Shown one piece after another: positions 1-7,705 of a stretch of 64,000 nt of DNA. Source of the DNA: Clostridia bacterium. GTDB taxonomy: Bacteria > Bacillota > Clostridia > TANB77 > CAG-508. Made by a program: the position numbers and the translations under genes. Below the pieces are notes generated by a model. That model made no database searches, had not been told where the DNA came from, and saw nothing but the letters and a program-made list of their open reading frames with translations. The stretch's first letter is position 1. The number at the start of each line of letters is the position of its first letter. The stretch is taken from the NCBI GenBank assembly GCA_017613275.1, contig JAGAED010000006.1:88841-152840 (forward strand). The letters run 5' to 3'.

Positions 1-2
1 AT

Positions 3-662
3 ATAATTGAACCAGATGGAAATAGTCTGAAGATTGAGCAGATTAGGGAACTTCAAAGAAAAATTCAGGAAAAACCAATAATTTCAAAGAAAAAAATTTA
101 TATAATAGATAACGCAGAGAAGATGACAACAGAGGCTCAAAATTGTCTATTAAAAACTCTGGAGGAACCACCAGAGTTTGCTATTTTAATACTAATTGGA
201 AGTAATGAAAGCTTATTTTTAGATACAATTAAGTCAAGATGTATAATTCTTCATTTTGACAAAATCGATAATAAAGATTTAAAAAAGTTTCTAATTGAAA
301 ATTTTGGGCTTAATGTTGATGATGAGGTTTTGAAGATTTTTCAAGGAAGTATTGGAAAGTCAATTGAATTAAAAGATAAGATTGAAGAGTATGAACAAAT
401 TGGAAATATGCTTAAACAACTGAATAAGAAGGACATGCTTGAAATTCTTGGAATGGCCAAACCAATTTATGATGCTAAAGAGGAGATTTACCAAATCTTA
501 GAATATATAAATGTTGGATTATTGGAACTTTCTAAAGAGGATTTTAGATTCACAAATTGTATAAAAATTGTGGAAAATACTAAGGACAGATTGAAAAAGA
601 ATAGCAATTATGATATGTGTATTGATAATTTGTTATTTAACATGTGGAGGGAAGTCAATTGA
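3..662 (+). CDS. holB: DNA polymerase III delta' subunit, 3' part (5' end outside window)
   Basis: Clamp-loader subunit of the replicative polymerase. The frame is open from base 3, so the gene starts upstream of the window; the first ATG in view, at 123, is internal because the preceding codons read as conserved AAA+ sequence (IYIIDNAEKMTTEAQN). Visible landmarks are the Walker-B-like segment, the sensor-1/SRC region (TIKSRC) and the helical C-terminal collar. It ends in MWREVN and abuts ricT, the same order as holB-yaaT in Bacillus subtilis. Function follows from the family. Only the N-terminal P-loop region is missing. Confidence 0.9.
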   Translation: MIEPDGNSLKIEQIRELQRKIQEKPIISKKKIYIIDNAEKMTTEAQNCLLKTLEEPPEFAILILIGSNESLFLDTIKSRCIILHFDKIDNKDLKKFLIENFGLNVDDEVLKIFQGSIGKSIELKDKIEEYEQIGNMLKQLNKKDMLEILGMAKPIYDAKEEIYQILEYINVGLLELSKEDFRFTNCIKIVENTKDRLKKNSNYDMCIDNLLFNMWREVN

Positions 663-1549
663 AAAAAATTGTAGGTGTTAGATTTAAAAAATTAGGAAAA
701 ATATATTTCTTTAACCCAGAGAGATTGTTTATAAAAAAAGGTGATATGGTAGTTGTTGAAACATCTCAAGGAGAAGAACTTGGCGAAGTTATGATTCCTA
801 ATAGAATGGTGGAGGATGAAAAAATAATTGCGCCATTAAAAAAGGTTGTTAGAATAGCTACTAAAAGAGATATAAAACACGAAGAAGAATGTAAGAAAAA
901 TGAGCAAGATGCCTTTAAACTTTGCGAAAAAAAGATAAAAGAGCATGGTCTTGATATGACTTTAACAGATGTTGAATTCAAATTTGATAATAGTAAAATC
1001 TTATTTTACTTTACATCAGATGGAAGAGTCGATTTTAGAGAGTTGGTTAAAGACTTAGCAGCCGTTTACAAAACAAGAATTGAGTTAAGACAAATCGGCG
1101 TAAGGGACGAAGTTAAAAGAATTGGCGGAAATGGCGTATGCGGTAGAGAATTATGCTGTTGTTCATTTTTAAGTGACTTTGAACCTGTTACAATAAAAAT
1201 GGCAAAAGAGCAAAATATATCTTTGAACCCATCAAAAATTTCTGGAAATTGTGGACGTTTGATGTGTTGCTTAAAATATGAGGATAATGTTTACAAAGAA
1301 AAATTGGAACGTATTCCTAATATTGGGGCGATTGTTAAAACAGAAGATGGTGAAGGCGAAGTTGACGGTGTAGAAACTCTTAAGGAAAGAGTTAGAGTAA
1401 AGATAAAAAATGAAGACGGAGATGGATTTATCTATAAAAGATATGATGCAAAAGATGTAAAAGTAATAAAAGATGTTGAGGGAGAACGCCCTGATGAAGA
1501 AGAGATTAAAAACAAAAAAGAACTTGAAGAACTTGAAAAAGAAAATTAA
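659..1549 (+). CDS. ricT: RicT/YaaT-like PSP1-domain protein
   Basis: PSP1-family protein corresponding to B. subtilis RicT (YaaT), a subunit of the Fe-S-binding RicA-RicF-RicT complex that influences RNase Y maturation, competence, biofilm formation and sporulation. The diagnostic cysteine cluster is present (GVCGRELCCCSF, then GNCGRLMCCLKYE), consistent with cluster binding. TTG at 659 is chosen as the start because GGAGGG at 646-651 sits at ideal spacing and the product then begins MKKIVGVRF; a GTG at 644 lies inside that site. The gene follows holB almost without a gap, so the two are probably co-transcribed. The C-terminal tail is highly charged (E/K-rich). Confidence 0.88.
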   Translation: MKKIVGVRFKKLGKIYFFNPERLFIKKGDMVVVETSQGEELGEVMIPNRMVEDEKIIAPLKKVVRIATKRDIKHEEECKKNEQDAFKLCEKKIKEHGLDMTLTDVEFKFDNSKILFYFTSDGRVDFRELVKDLAAVYKTRIELRQIGVRDEVKRIGGNGVCGRELCCCSFLSDFEPVTIKMAKEQNISLNPSKISGNCGRLMCCLKYEDNVYKEKLERIPNIGAIVKTEDGEGEVDGVETLKERVRVKIKNEDGDGFIYKRYDAKDVKVIKDVEGERPDEEEIKNKKELEELEKEN

Positions 1550-1551
1550 AG

Positions 1552-1594
1552 AAAAACCTGGTTTTTGGGGACACTCTCAAAAAACCAGGTTTTT
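1552..1594 (+). terminator. Hairpin terminator with GGGGACACTC loop (repeat-family member)
   Basis: A 15-bp stem (AAAAACCTGGTTTTT against its complement) encloses GGGGACACTCTC and ends in a T run directly after ricT. The loop carries the core of a repeat family seen elsewhere in the window, so this is probably a repeat element serving as terminator. Confidence 0.75.
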
Positions 1595-1639
1595 AACATA
1601 AAATTTCTAATGTTAATATAATAAAGCAGGAGGGATTTT

Positions 1640-2674
1640 ATGAAAATGAAAACTTTTAAAATTTTTTTATTATTTTTAATTATTTGGATTTCAAGCAATA
1701 CATATATCTATGCTTTGACGCCAAAGGATGACTTTATTTATGAAGGCATTGATGTTAGTAATTGGCAAAGAAATATCAATTTTTCTGAGGTTCGAAATTC
1801 TGGAATTCAAGTTGTTTATATTAAAGCAAGTGAAGGAACTACATTTAAGGATCCATATTTTGAGCAGAATTACGCAAATGCAAAAGTAAATGGACTAAAA
1901 GTAGGATTTTATCATTTTTTAACAGCTACGTCAGTTGAAGCGGCTAGAAAACAGGCGGATTTTTTTATTTCTGTAATATCTGGCAAACAATACGACTGTA
2001 AGCTAGCAATGGATTATGAGAAGTTTTTTGGAGAGGGAAAAACAGAAATAAATGAAATTGCTCTTGCTTTTTTGCAGAGAGTTAAGCAATTGACGGGGGA
2101 AGCGGTAATTGTTTATAGCAATCTGAATAATATAAAAAATACTTTTGGGGACGATGTAGCAGTGGAGGGGGATTTATGGCTAGCATATTATAGCAATCCA
2201 GATAACTTGATAAATTTAAATACAAGCTGGGACACCTACATTGGAATTCAATATACAAGTACTGGTAAGGTTCCAGGAATATCTGGAAATGTAGACAAAG
2301 ATAGATTTTCAAAAGAGATATTGGTTGGCTCAGGTAATCCGCCAGAAAATAATACCCAAGAAATGATTTATAAAATAAAATGGGGAGATACTTTGTGGTC
2401 AATTGCAAGGAGATTTGGTGTTTCGATTCAGGATTTAGTTAATTGGAACAATATAAAAAATCCAAATCTAATATATGCGGGAAATTATTTAACAATATAT
2501 GTTGGTAATTCGAGTAGCTCTCCAACAACACAAAATTCATATGTTGTGAAAAGAGGAGATACGCTCTGGGGAATAGCTATGAGATATGGAACAACGGTAA
2601 ATAGGCTTGTTTCTATAAATGGAATACGAAATAGAAATTTAATATATCCAGGACAAATAATAAAGTTATATTGA
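1640..2674 (+). CDS. Secreted GH25 lysozyme with two LysM domains
   Basis: Predicted exported muramidase cleaving the peptidoglycan glycan chain. Residues 1-26 form a signal peptide. A glycoside hydrolase family 25 domain follows (about 33-230), with the acidic residues expected in this family at GIDVSNWQ (D38) and AMDYEKF (D125, E127). Two LysM peptidoglycan-binding repeats follow (about 242-286 and 301-344), each beginning with the typical GDTLW signature. A strong GCAGGAGGG ribosome site precedes ATG 1640. It stands alone between two terminators. A cell-wall remodelling or germination/autolysin role is inferred. Confidence 0.9.
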   Translation: MKMKTFKIFLLFLIIWISSNTYIYALTPKDDFIYEGIDVSNWQRNINFSEVRNSGIQVVYIKASEGTTFKDPYFEQNYANAKVNGLKVGFYHFLTATSVEAARKQADFFISVISGKQYDCKLAMDYEKFFGEGKTEINEIALAFLQRVKQLTGEAVIVYSNLNNIKNTFGDDVAVEGDLWLAYYSNPDNLINLNTSWDTYIGIQYTSTGKVPGISGNVDKDRFSKEILVGSGNPPENNTQEMIYKIKWGDTLWSIARRFGVSIQDLVNWNNIKNPNLIYAGNYLTIYVGNSSSSPTTQNSYVVKRGDTLWGIAMRYGTTVNRLVSINGIRNRNLIYPGQIIKLY

Positions 2675-2734
2675 AAAGAGAGAAACTCAAAAAAATTTCG
2701 GCTAAGCCGAATTTTTTTGAGTTTCTCTCTTTTT
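2674..2734. terminator. Bidirectional terminator shared by convergent genes
   Basis: A near-perfect stem of about 28 bp around the centre TCGGCTAAGCCGA, with A and T runs on either side, lies between the convergent lysozyme and flippase-like genes. The last nine codons and the stop of the minus-strand gene lie within it. Confidence 0.8.
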
Positions 2735-3805
2735 AGTTGGTATTAGGAAAAATGCTCCTAATATTATTGGTAAATAGAATGTGTATAATCTCCAAAATAG
2801 TATTGACATATTTATTGTGCCTTGCTTGAATATTGAGTTAAATATTAGTAAAAATCCACCTTCTGCACCACCACCTGAACCAGGTGTTGGGATAAATGTC
2901 ATTATTAAAAGTAAAATAGCTTGTGCTGGAACTATTTGGAAATAGCTTACTCCGTCATTACCAAATGCTCTATATACGAAATATGTTATAGAATAGTAAA
3001 GCATACTTTGTATAATTGCACTTATGAATATTCCAAGAATTGTTTTTGGGTAGTGTTTCATATTTTTGAATTGTGTGCTAAAATTTGTAACACTTTCATC
3101 AAAATTTTCTATTGTTTTTTCTTTATCTTTTACAATGTGGAGTTTTGCTCCAAGTTTTATAAAAGGCTTGCAAATGCTGATAATTATGCCTTTTTTTATT
3201 CCTGCTAATAACACTAAAACAATTGCTAAAAGGTTTACCACAAAGCTCAAAATTACAATCCACATATAATCTTTCATCAAGTCTTTTAAAAAGTCGAATT
3301 GAGCTAGAATTATAACTGTTGTAAAGATTGCAAGAGCAGTTTGGGTTATGATAAATTTCATAGTCATTGCAGATAGCGAATCACTAACTCTTTTGCCTTC
3401 CTTAGACAATTCATATGCTTGCATAGGTTGTCCGCCAGAAGCAAAAGGTGTGATATTATTGAATAATTGGCCTATCATTGCTACTCTAAAAGAATCTTTA
3501 AACTTTTGTTTTTTGTAAATTGTTTTTAGTGGCAAATGAAGTGTCATAGCATCACATATAAACCATAAAATTAAAATTCCAATTCCGCCGACAACCCATC
3601 TGTAGTCGACAGATTTTAGCAAGTTTATAATGTTATCTATACCATCAACTGTTATCATATAAATTGTTAACCCTACAAAAATTGCTACAATTAAAATGAT
3701 ACTAATAATATTCATTTTTTTATTCTTAGGCTTTTTGCGAGGGTCTTCTATAACTTCAGACTCAACGTTTTTAGAGTCTAAATTTTCTAAATTATTTTCT
3801 TCCAT
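2702..3805 (-). CDS. Integral membrane protein, lysylphosphatidylglycerol synthase/flippase-like (YbhN/UPF0104 family)
   Basis: Polytopic membrane protein with about eight hydrophobic segments. It matches the transmembrane flippase half of MprF/YbhN-type proteins, with conserved GQLFNNITPFASGGQP near the middle and TPGSGGGAEGGF near the C-terminus. No C-terminal aminoacyl-transferase domain is present, so lipid aminoacylation itself is not supported. ATG 3805 is preferred because GAGG at 3812-3815 precedes it; the longer frame to 3844 has no ribosome site. The N-terminal ~40 residues are acidic and cytoplasmic. The C-terminal residues (RETQKNSA) are encoded by the terminator stem. Confidence 0.8.
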   Translation of the reverse strand: MEENNLENLDSKNVESEVIEDPRKKPKNKKMNIISIILIVAIFVGLTIYMITVDGIDNIINLLKSVDYRWVVGGIGILILWFICDAMTLHLPLKTIYKKQKFKDSFRVAMIGQLFNNITPFASGGQPMQAYELSKEGKRVSDSLSAMTMKFIITQTALAIFTTVIILAQFDFLKDLMKDYMWIVILSFVVNLLAIVLVLLAGIKKGIIISICKPFIKLGAKLHIVKDKEKTIENFDESVTNFSTQFKNMKHYPKTILGIFISAIIQSMLYYSITYFVYRAFGNDGVSYFQIVPAQAILLLIMTFIPTPGSGGGAEGGFLLIFNSIFKQGTINMSILFWRLYTFYLPIILGAFFLIPTKKRETQKNSA

Positions 3806-4000
3806 AATCAACCTCATTATTTCAATATGAATATATGTTAGCATAAAAGTATAAAAAAATCAATATAATAATGTTGTAATTAACATAAAGCTATGTTATA
3901 ATAGTTAATAATTAGGTAAAACTAATTATTTTTATAATCTTCTTAGGAGTTACTATATATAAGTTATTACAGCTAATGAATATTAAAGGAGGTAGTTATT

Positions 4001-4282
4001 ATGAAAGTAAAAGTTTACATTGATGAAAACAATGACATTTGTCGGGAGGACAATGGAGAAGTAATTGGACATAAGGCTCTTTGCATAGGTAATAGCTTTT
4101 GGACCAATGAAGGAATCTTAAGTGACCTACAGTATGGTTATTTTGTAAGTGATAACATATTTTGTGAACTCTGTGATTTAACTAGTTGTTCACACGAATG
4201 CCTAGCCAAACAAAAGCCTAACTGCAGGTATGTGCTGAAAGGCGATAAAAGTGAAGGGTTCTATTACTTTTACGAGGAATAA
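4001..4282 (+). CDS. Hypothetical Cys-rich 93-residue protein
   Basis: I do not recognise a family. The product is acidic, with several cysteines (FCELCDLTSCSHEC and a later NCRY) that could bind a metal. A strong AAAGGAGG site precedes the ATG, and a hairpin terminator follows. Its base composition and codon choice (ctg, gcc, cgg) are richer in GC than the neighbours. It contains an in-frame CGG at 4043-4045 read without a frame change: a +1 shift there would hit a stop within a few codons. It may be recently acquired. Confidence 0.6.
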   Translation: MKVKVYIDENNDICREDNGEVIGHKALCIGNSFWTNEGILSDLQYGYFVSDNIFCELCDLTSCSHECLAKQKPNCRYVLKGDKSEGFYYFYEE

Positions 4283-4286
4283 TAAC

Positions 4287-4320
4287 AAAAACGTGTCAAA
4301 TATTATTTGGCACGTTTTTA
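4287..4320 (+). terminator. Rho-independent terminator
   Basis: The stem AAAACGTG.CAAA/TTTGG.CACGTTTT ends in a T run 5 bases after the 93-residue gene. A short decayed piece of the GGGGAC repeat family follows at about 4325-4350. Confidence 0.8.
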
Positions 4321-4383
4321 ACTTTCGGGTGTACATCCCCAAAAACATTATTAAATGCAAGTAATATGAGTTAATTTCAAAAT

Positions 4384-4416
4384 AAAAACTGGAAGGTTGT
4401 TACATTCCAGTTTTTT
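4384..4416 (-). terminator. Terminator of the por operon
   Basis: An inverted repeat AAAAACTGGAA/TTCCAGTTTTT lies just beyond the porB stop codon, with a T run on the minus strand. Confidence 0.75.
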
Positions 4417-4424
4417 ATTTTCTT

Positions 4425-5381
4425 TTATTCTGCTTTATTTGTCATAGCTTCTAAATCTAAAAGCTCTTGCCATCTCTTGTCAACTTCTTTTTGGAATTCT
4501 TCAATCATCCACTCATTTCCTGGTTTAAACAAGTGTCTAAATCTCTTTTGAGGTTTTAAGAATTCTTCAATTGGAAGTTTATTTTTAGGTTTATAAGTAA
4601 TTTTATAAACACCATCTACAACTTCATATAAAGGCCAGTAGCATGTTTCAACAGCTAACTTATTAATTTGCATTAAGTCTTCTGTTGCATATCCCCATCC
4701 TCTTGGGCAAGGAGACATTACATTTAAGAAACATGGACCTTCTGTATATATAGCTTTTTCAGCTTTTTCGTATAAATCTTTTAAATTGTCAACTGCAATT
4801 GTTTGAGCAACATAAGGTAGGTGATGACTTACCATTATTTCTGTTAAATCTTTTCTTGATTGCATTTTTCCAGGTACAACTTTTCCGGCAGGAGAAGTTG
4901 TTGTGTCTGCAAATCTTGGAGTAGCAGAAGATCTTTGGATACCTGTGTTCATGTATGCACCATTATCATAGCAAACATAAACCATGTCATGTCCTCTTTC
5001 CATAGCTCCAGAAAGTGATTGTAAACCTATATCATAAGTTCCACCATCTCCACCAAAAGCGATGAATTTTGTATGTTCATCTTCTGGTAGTTTTCCTTGT
5101 TTTTTTAGTGATTTGTAAGCTGCTTCAGCTCCAGATAGGGTAGCACCAGCGCATTCAAAAGCTGTGTGTATAAATGAATCTGTCCAAGCTGAGTAAGGGT
5201 AGATGAAAGTAGAAACTTCCATACATCCTGTAGCAGCACAAACTACTGCATGGTCTTCTGGTTTTACAGCTCTCATTATATGTCTTGCAACAACAGGAGC
5301 ACCGCAACCAGCACACATTCTATGACCTTCTGTGAATCTTGAAGGAGTTTCAGCCATTATTTTTCTAACATTATAAGCCAT
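4425..5381 (-). CDS. porB: Pyruvate:ferredoxin oxidoreductase beta subunit
   Basis: Thiamine-pyrophosphate-binding subunit of the heterotetrameric 2-oxoacid:ferredoxin oxidoreductase that converts pyruvate, CoA and oxidised ferredoxin to acetyl-CoA, CO2 and reduced ferredoxin. The Fe-S-ligand motif CAGCGAPV near the N-terminus, GDGGTYDIG and the TPP region, and CPRGWGY support the call. The length (318 residues) is normal. Its ATG overlaps the porA stop by one base (TAATG), which implies translational coupling. It is last in the porC-porD-porA-porB operon. The pyruvate preference is inferred from subunit order and similarity; another 2-oxoacid is possible. Confidence 0.9.
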   Translation of the reverse strand: MAYNVRKIMAETPSRFTEGHRMCAGCGAPVVARHIMRAVKPEDHAVVCAATGCMEVSTFIYPYSAWTDSFIHTAFECAGATLSGAEAAYKSLKKQGKLPEDEHTKFIAFGGDGGTYDIGLQSLSGAMERGHDMVYVCYDNGAYMNTGIQRSSATPRFADTTTSPAGKVVPGKMQSRKDLTEIMVSHHLPYVAQTIAVDNLKDLYEKAEKAIYTEGPCFLNVMSPCPRGWGYATEDLMQINKLAVETCYWPLYEVVDGVYKITYKPKNKLPIEEFLKPQKRFRHLFKPGNEWMIEEFQKEVDKRWQELLDLEAMTNKAE

Positions 5382-6571
5382 TAGTTTTCCTCCTTTCTTA
5401 ATCCTAAATATCTATAAGGATTTTCAGCTTTTCCAGATTTTGCGATTTCTTGTAAATCTGAGTAAACTGACTCTATTTGAGATGATGTTGTATCTCTACC
5501 ACCAATTCCATAAACATAGTTTACAGTTGGAACATTAACTCCATTTACAAACATGCTTGATGTAACATCACTAAATAATGCACCACCAATAGCGTTTAAA
5601 GAATCTGACTTATCTAAAACTGCAACTGCTTTTACATGTGATAAAGCTTTTGCAACTTCTTCGCCAGGGAATGGTCTGTAAACTCTTATTTTTAATAGAC
5701 CAGCTGTAATTCCTTTATTTCTTAATTCATCTACAACAAATTTTGTAGTTCCGGCAGTTGAGTTCATACAAACTATTGCGATTTCTGCATCATCTAATTT
5801 GTATTCTTCAAATAAACCATATTTTCTACCAAATGTTTTTTCAAAGTCTTTTGAAACTTCTAATATAACATTTTTAGCATTTTTCATGGCTTCTGCTTGT
5901 TGAGCTTTATGCTCGAATAAATATCCTTGTAAATCTAAAGGTCCAATTGCGATTGGTTCTTTTTTATTTAATAAGTAATGCTCAGGTTGATATTTTCCAA
6001 CAAAAGCTTTTACTTTATCATCTTCTTCAAGCTCAATATTTTCAATTGAGTGAGATGTTATAAATCCGTCTTGGCAAACCATTAAAGGTAATTGAACATC
6101 TTTGTGTTCAGCAATTCTGTGTGCCATTAGTAAGTTGTCATATGCTTCTTGGTTGTTTTCTGAAAATAACATAACCCAACCAGCATCTCTAACTCCCATT
6201 GCATCTGAATGGTCATTGTGAATGTTTAAAGGCCCTGATACAGCTCTGTTTACTAAAGACATAACTATTGGAAGTCTTAAGCTTGAAGCTATATAAATCA
6301 TTTCCCACATTAAAGATAAACCATTTGCAGATGTAGCTGTCATTGTTCTTGCACCTGCTGCTTGTGAACCGATACATGCACTCATTGCACTGTGTTCACT
6401 TTCAACTGCAACAAATTCAGTATCAACTGATCCATTTGCTACAAATGTTGAAAAATATTGAGGGATTTCTGTTGAAGGTGTGATAGGGAAGGCTGCCACA
6501 ACATCTGGGTTGATTTGTTTCATAGCTGTTGCTGCTGCTTCGTTACCACTTAATCTTTCTCTTATACTCAT
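5381..6571 (-). CDS. porA: Pyruvate:ferredoxin oxidoreductase alpha subunit
   Basis: Pyrimidine-binding and transketolase-C domain subunit of the four-subunit PFOR. Typical sequence includes GNEAAATA near the N-terminus, PITPSTEIP, VESEHSAMSACIGSQAAG and the later NIHNDHSDAMG loop that contributes to the active site. The length, 396 residues, is normal. The start overlaps the porD stop by four bases (ATGA), so the subunits are translationally coupled. The complex is cytoplasmic and supplies acetyl-CoA and reduced ferredoxin, the core of anaerobic fermentation in Clostridia. Confidence 0.92.
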   Translation of the reverse strand: MSIRERLSGNEAAATAMKQINPDVVAAFPITPSTEIPQYFSTFVANGSVDTEFVAVESEHSAMSACIGSQAAGARTMTATSANGLSLMWEMIYIASSLRLPIVMSLVNRAVSGPLNIHNDHSDAMGVRDAGWVMLFSENNQEAYDNLLMAHRIAEHKDVQLPLMVCQDGFITSHSIENIELEEDDKVKAFVGKYQPEHYLLNKKEPIAIGPLDLQGYLFEHKAQQAEAMKNAKNVILEVSKDFEKTFGRKYGLFEEYKLDDAEIAIVCMNSTAGTTKFVVDELRNKGITAGLLKIRVYRPFPGEEVAKALSHVKAVAVLDKSDSLNAIGGALFSDVTSSMFVNGVNVPTVNYVYGIGGRDTTSSQIESVYSDLQEIAKSGKAENPYRYLGLRKEEN

Positions 6572-6870
6572 TCTTCAACACCTTCTTCCTTCATTTCTAT
6601 TGCTCCAAATGGACAAACTTTTGCGCAAACTCCACATCCTTTGCAATAGTCAAAATCAAAATCTGTTCTTTTACAGTCTTCTCCAACTGGTATTGCATTT
6701 TCTGGACAGATAGGGAAGCACATTCCGCATTGTTTGCATTTTTCTGATATAAATACAGGGCGTTGACTTCTCCAGTCGCCAGTTTTGAATTCTTTTGCGT
6801 TTCCAGCTTTATAAATGTTTCCACCTATTGTAAGTTTTTCCATAGGTGTATTTGTGTTTATTTCTGACAT
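6568..6870 (-). CDS. porD: Pyruvate:ferredoxin oxidoreductase delta subunit (2[4Fe-4S] ferredoxin)
   Basis: Electron-transfer subunit with two CxxCxxCxxxCP clusters (CKQCGMCFPICP and CKGCGVCAKVCP) that pass electrons from the TPP site to external ferredoxin. ATG 6870 is preferred because GGAG lies just upstream. The longer frame to 6909 would begin inside a fragment of the GGGGAC repeat that sits between porC and porD, and has no ribosome site. The product is 100 residues, typical of PorD. Confidence 0.9.
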   Translation of the reverse strand: MSEINTNTPMEKLTIGGNIYKAGNAKEFKTGDWRSQRPVFISEKCKQCGMCFPICPENAIPVGEDCKRTDFDFDYCKGCGVCAKVCPFGAIEMKEEGVEE

Positions 6871-6892
6871 TTTTTTCTCCTCTCCTGAACTT

Positions 6893-6912
6893 TTAGGAAG
6901 TGTCCCCAAAAG
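6893..6912. repeat. Decayed GGGGAC-type repeat fragment in the porC-porD gap
   Basis: On the minus strand the gap between porC and porD contains GGGGACACTTCC flanked by CTTTT and AAAAG, the same core as the palindromic elements at 1.56, 23.4, 24.3, 47.0 and 53.2 kb. It lies inside an operon and appears to have added spurious upstream codons to porD. Confidence 0.6.
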
Positions 6913-6913
6913 T

Positions 6914-7495
6914 CTAATTTACTTTTTTAACTTCTTTTAAAGCAAGTTCTAATGCTTTCATGTTTGGAGCAATTACTTCAGGTTTTTTGGCAAATTTATG
7001 CTTGAATGAACCCTCCATATCTGCAAGTAAAGCTTCATCGCTCATAATTCCAGATACTTTAACTATTGCTGCAAGCATTGGAGTATTTGGAAAATACTTT
7101 CCAAGAGCTTCCATAGATACTTTTCTAGCATCAATTGTATAAATATTTCCTTTGTAGCCTTTTAAGACTGACTTTAAATAATCTGCGTTTTTTGTTGTAT
7201 TTATTACTATTGCACCATCTTCTTTTAAACCTGCTGTAACATCAACAGATTCTAGTAATGTATCATCTACAACAACTACATAATCTGGCTCATAAATATT
7301 TGAGTGAATTGTAATTGGTGTATCACTTATTCTGTTGTAAGCAGTGATTGGTGCACCCATTCTTTCAGGACCATATTCAGGGAAACCTTGAATATATTTT
7401 CCTGTGTTAAATGCGGCATCTGCTAGCAAAAGTGAAGCTGTTTTAGCACCCTGTCCACCTCTACCATGCCATCTAATTTCGATTAAGTTACTCAT
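6914..7495 (-). CDS. porC: Pyruvate:ferredoxin oxidoreductase gamma subunit
   Basis: CoA-interacting gamma subunit of the four-subunit oxidoreductase, 193 residues. The family signature RWHGRGGQGAKTAS is at the N-terminus, followed by FPEYGPERMGAP. It is first in the operon, with a GGAGG site before the ATG and a consensus sigma-A promoter upstream. Together with porD, porA and porB it makes a complete PFOR, so pyruvate oxidation to acetyl-CoA and reduced ferredoxin is well supported for this organism. Confidence 0.92.
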   Translation of the reverse strand: MSNLIEIRWHGRGGQGAKTASLLLADAAFNTGKYIQGFPEYGPERMGAPITAYNRISDTPITIHSNIYEPDYVVVVDDTLLESVDVTAGLKEDGAIVINTTKNADYLKSVLKGYKGNIYTIDARKVSMEALGKYFPNTPMLAAIVKVSGIMSDEALLADMEGSFKHKFAKKPEVIAPNMKALELALKEVKKVN

Positions 7496-7531
7496 TTGGT
7501 TTGCCTCCTTATTTATTTAATATACAAGCAT

Positions 7532-7560
7532 AGTATATTCTTAAATTGGCGTGATGTCAA
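7532..7560 (-). promoter_or_regulatory. Consensus sigma-A promoter of porCDAB
   Basis: On the minus strand, TTGACA (7555-7560) is followed after exactly 17 bases by TATACT (7532-7537), about 35 bases before porC. This near-consensus promoter fits a highly expressed central metabolic operon. Confidence 0.85.
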
Positions 7561-7636
7561 GTTTTTATACTCCTAGGTCATAAAAATATTTCAATATTAC
7601 AAACGCGTAACAATTACATTAAATTTTGATTACTTT

Positions 7637-7666
7637 TTGACTAAAAAACGATATTTGTGATAGAAT
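7637..7666 (+). promoter_or_regulatory. Promoter of island module A
   Basis: TTGACT and TAGAAT are separated by 18 bases, about 40 bases before the helicase start. The surrounding ~70 bases (7605-7675) align with the region upstream of module B at 14820-14890, sharing ACATTAAATTTTG and ATTTGTG, so the two modules carry homologous promoters. Confidence 0.6.
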
Positions 7667-7705
7667 TATGTTGTATAAATGGAGATATTTTACGAGGGGA
7701 AAAAT

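Noticed and set aside
3845..4000. Riboswitch or small RNA upstream of the 93-residue gene
   Set aside because: Only AT-rich leader with short local repeats; no convincing stem set or known motif was seen.
4030..4070. CGG in the 93-residue gene as another +1 frameshift
   Set aside because: The +1 frame meets a stop within a few codons, while the zero frame continues as a plausible Cys-rich protein to a terminator.
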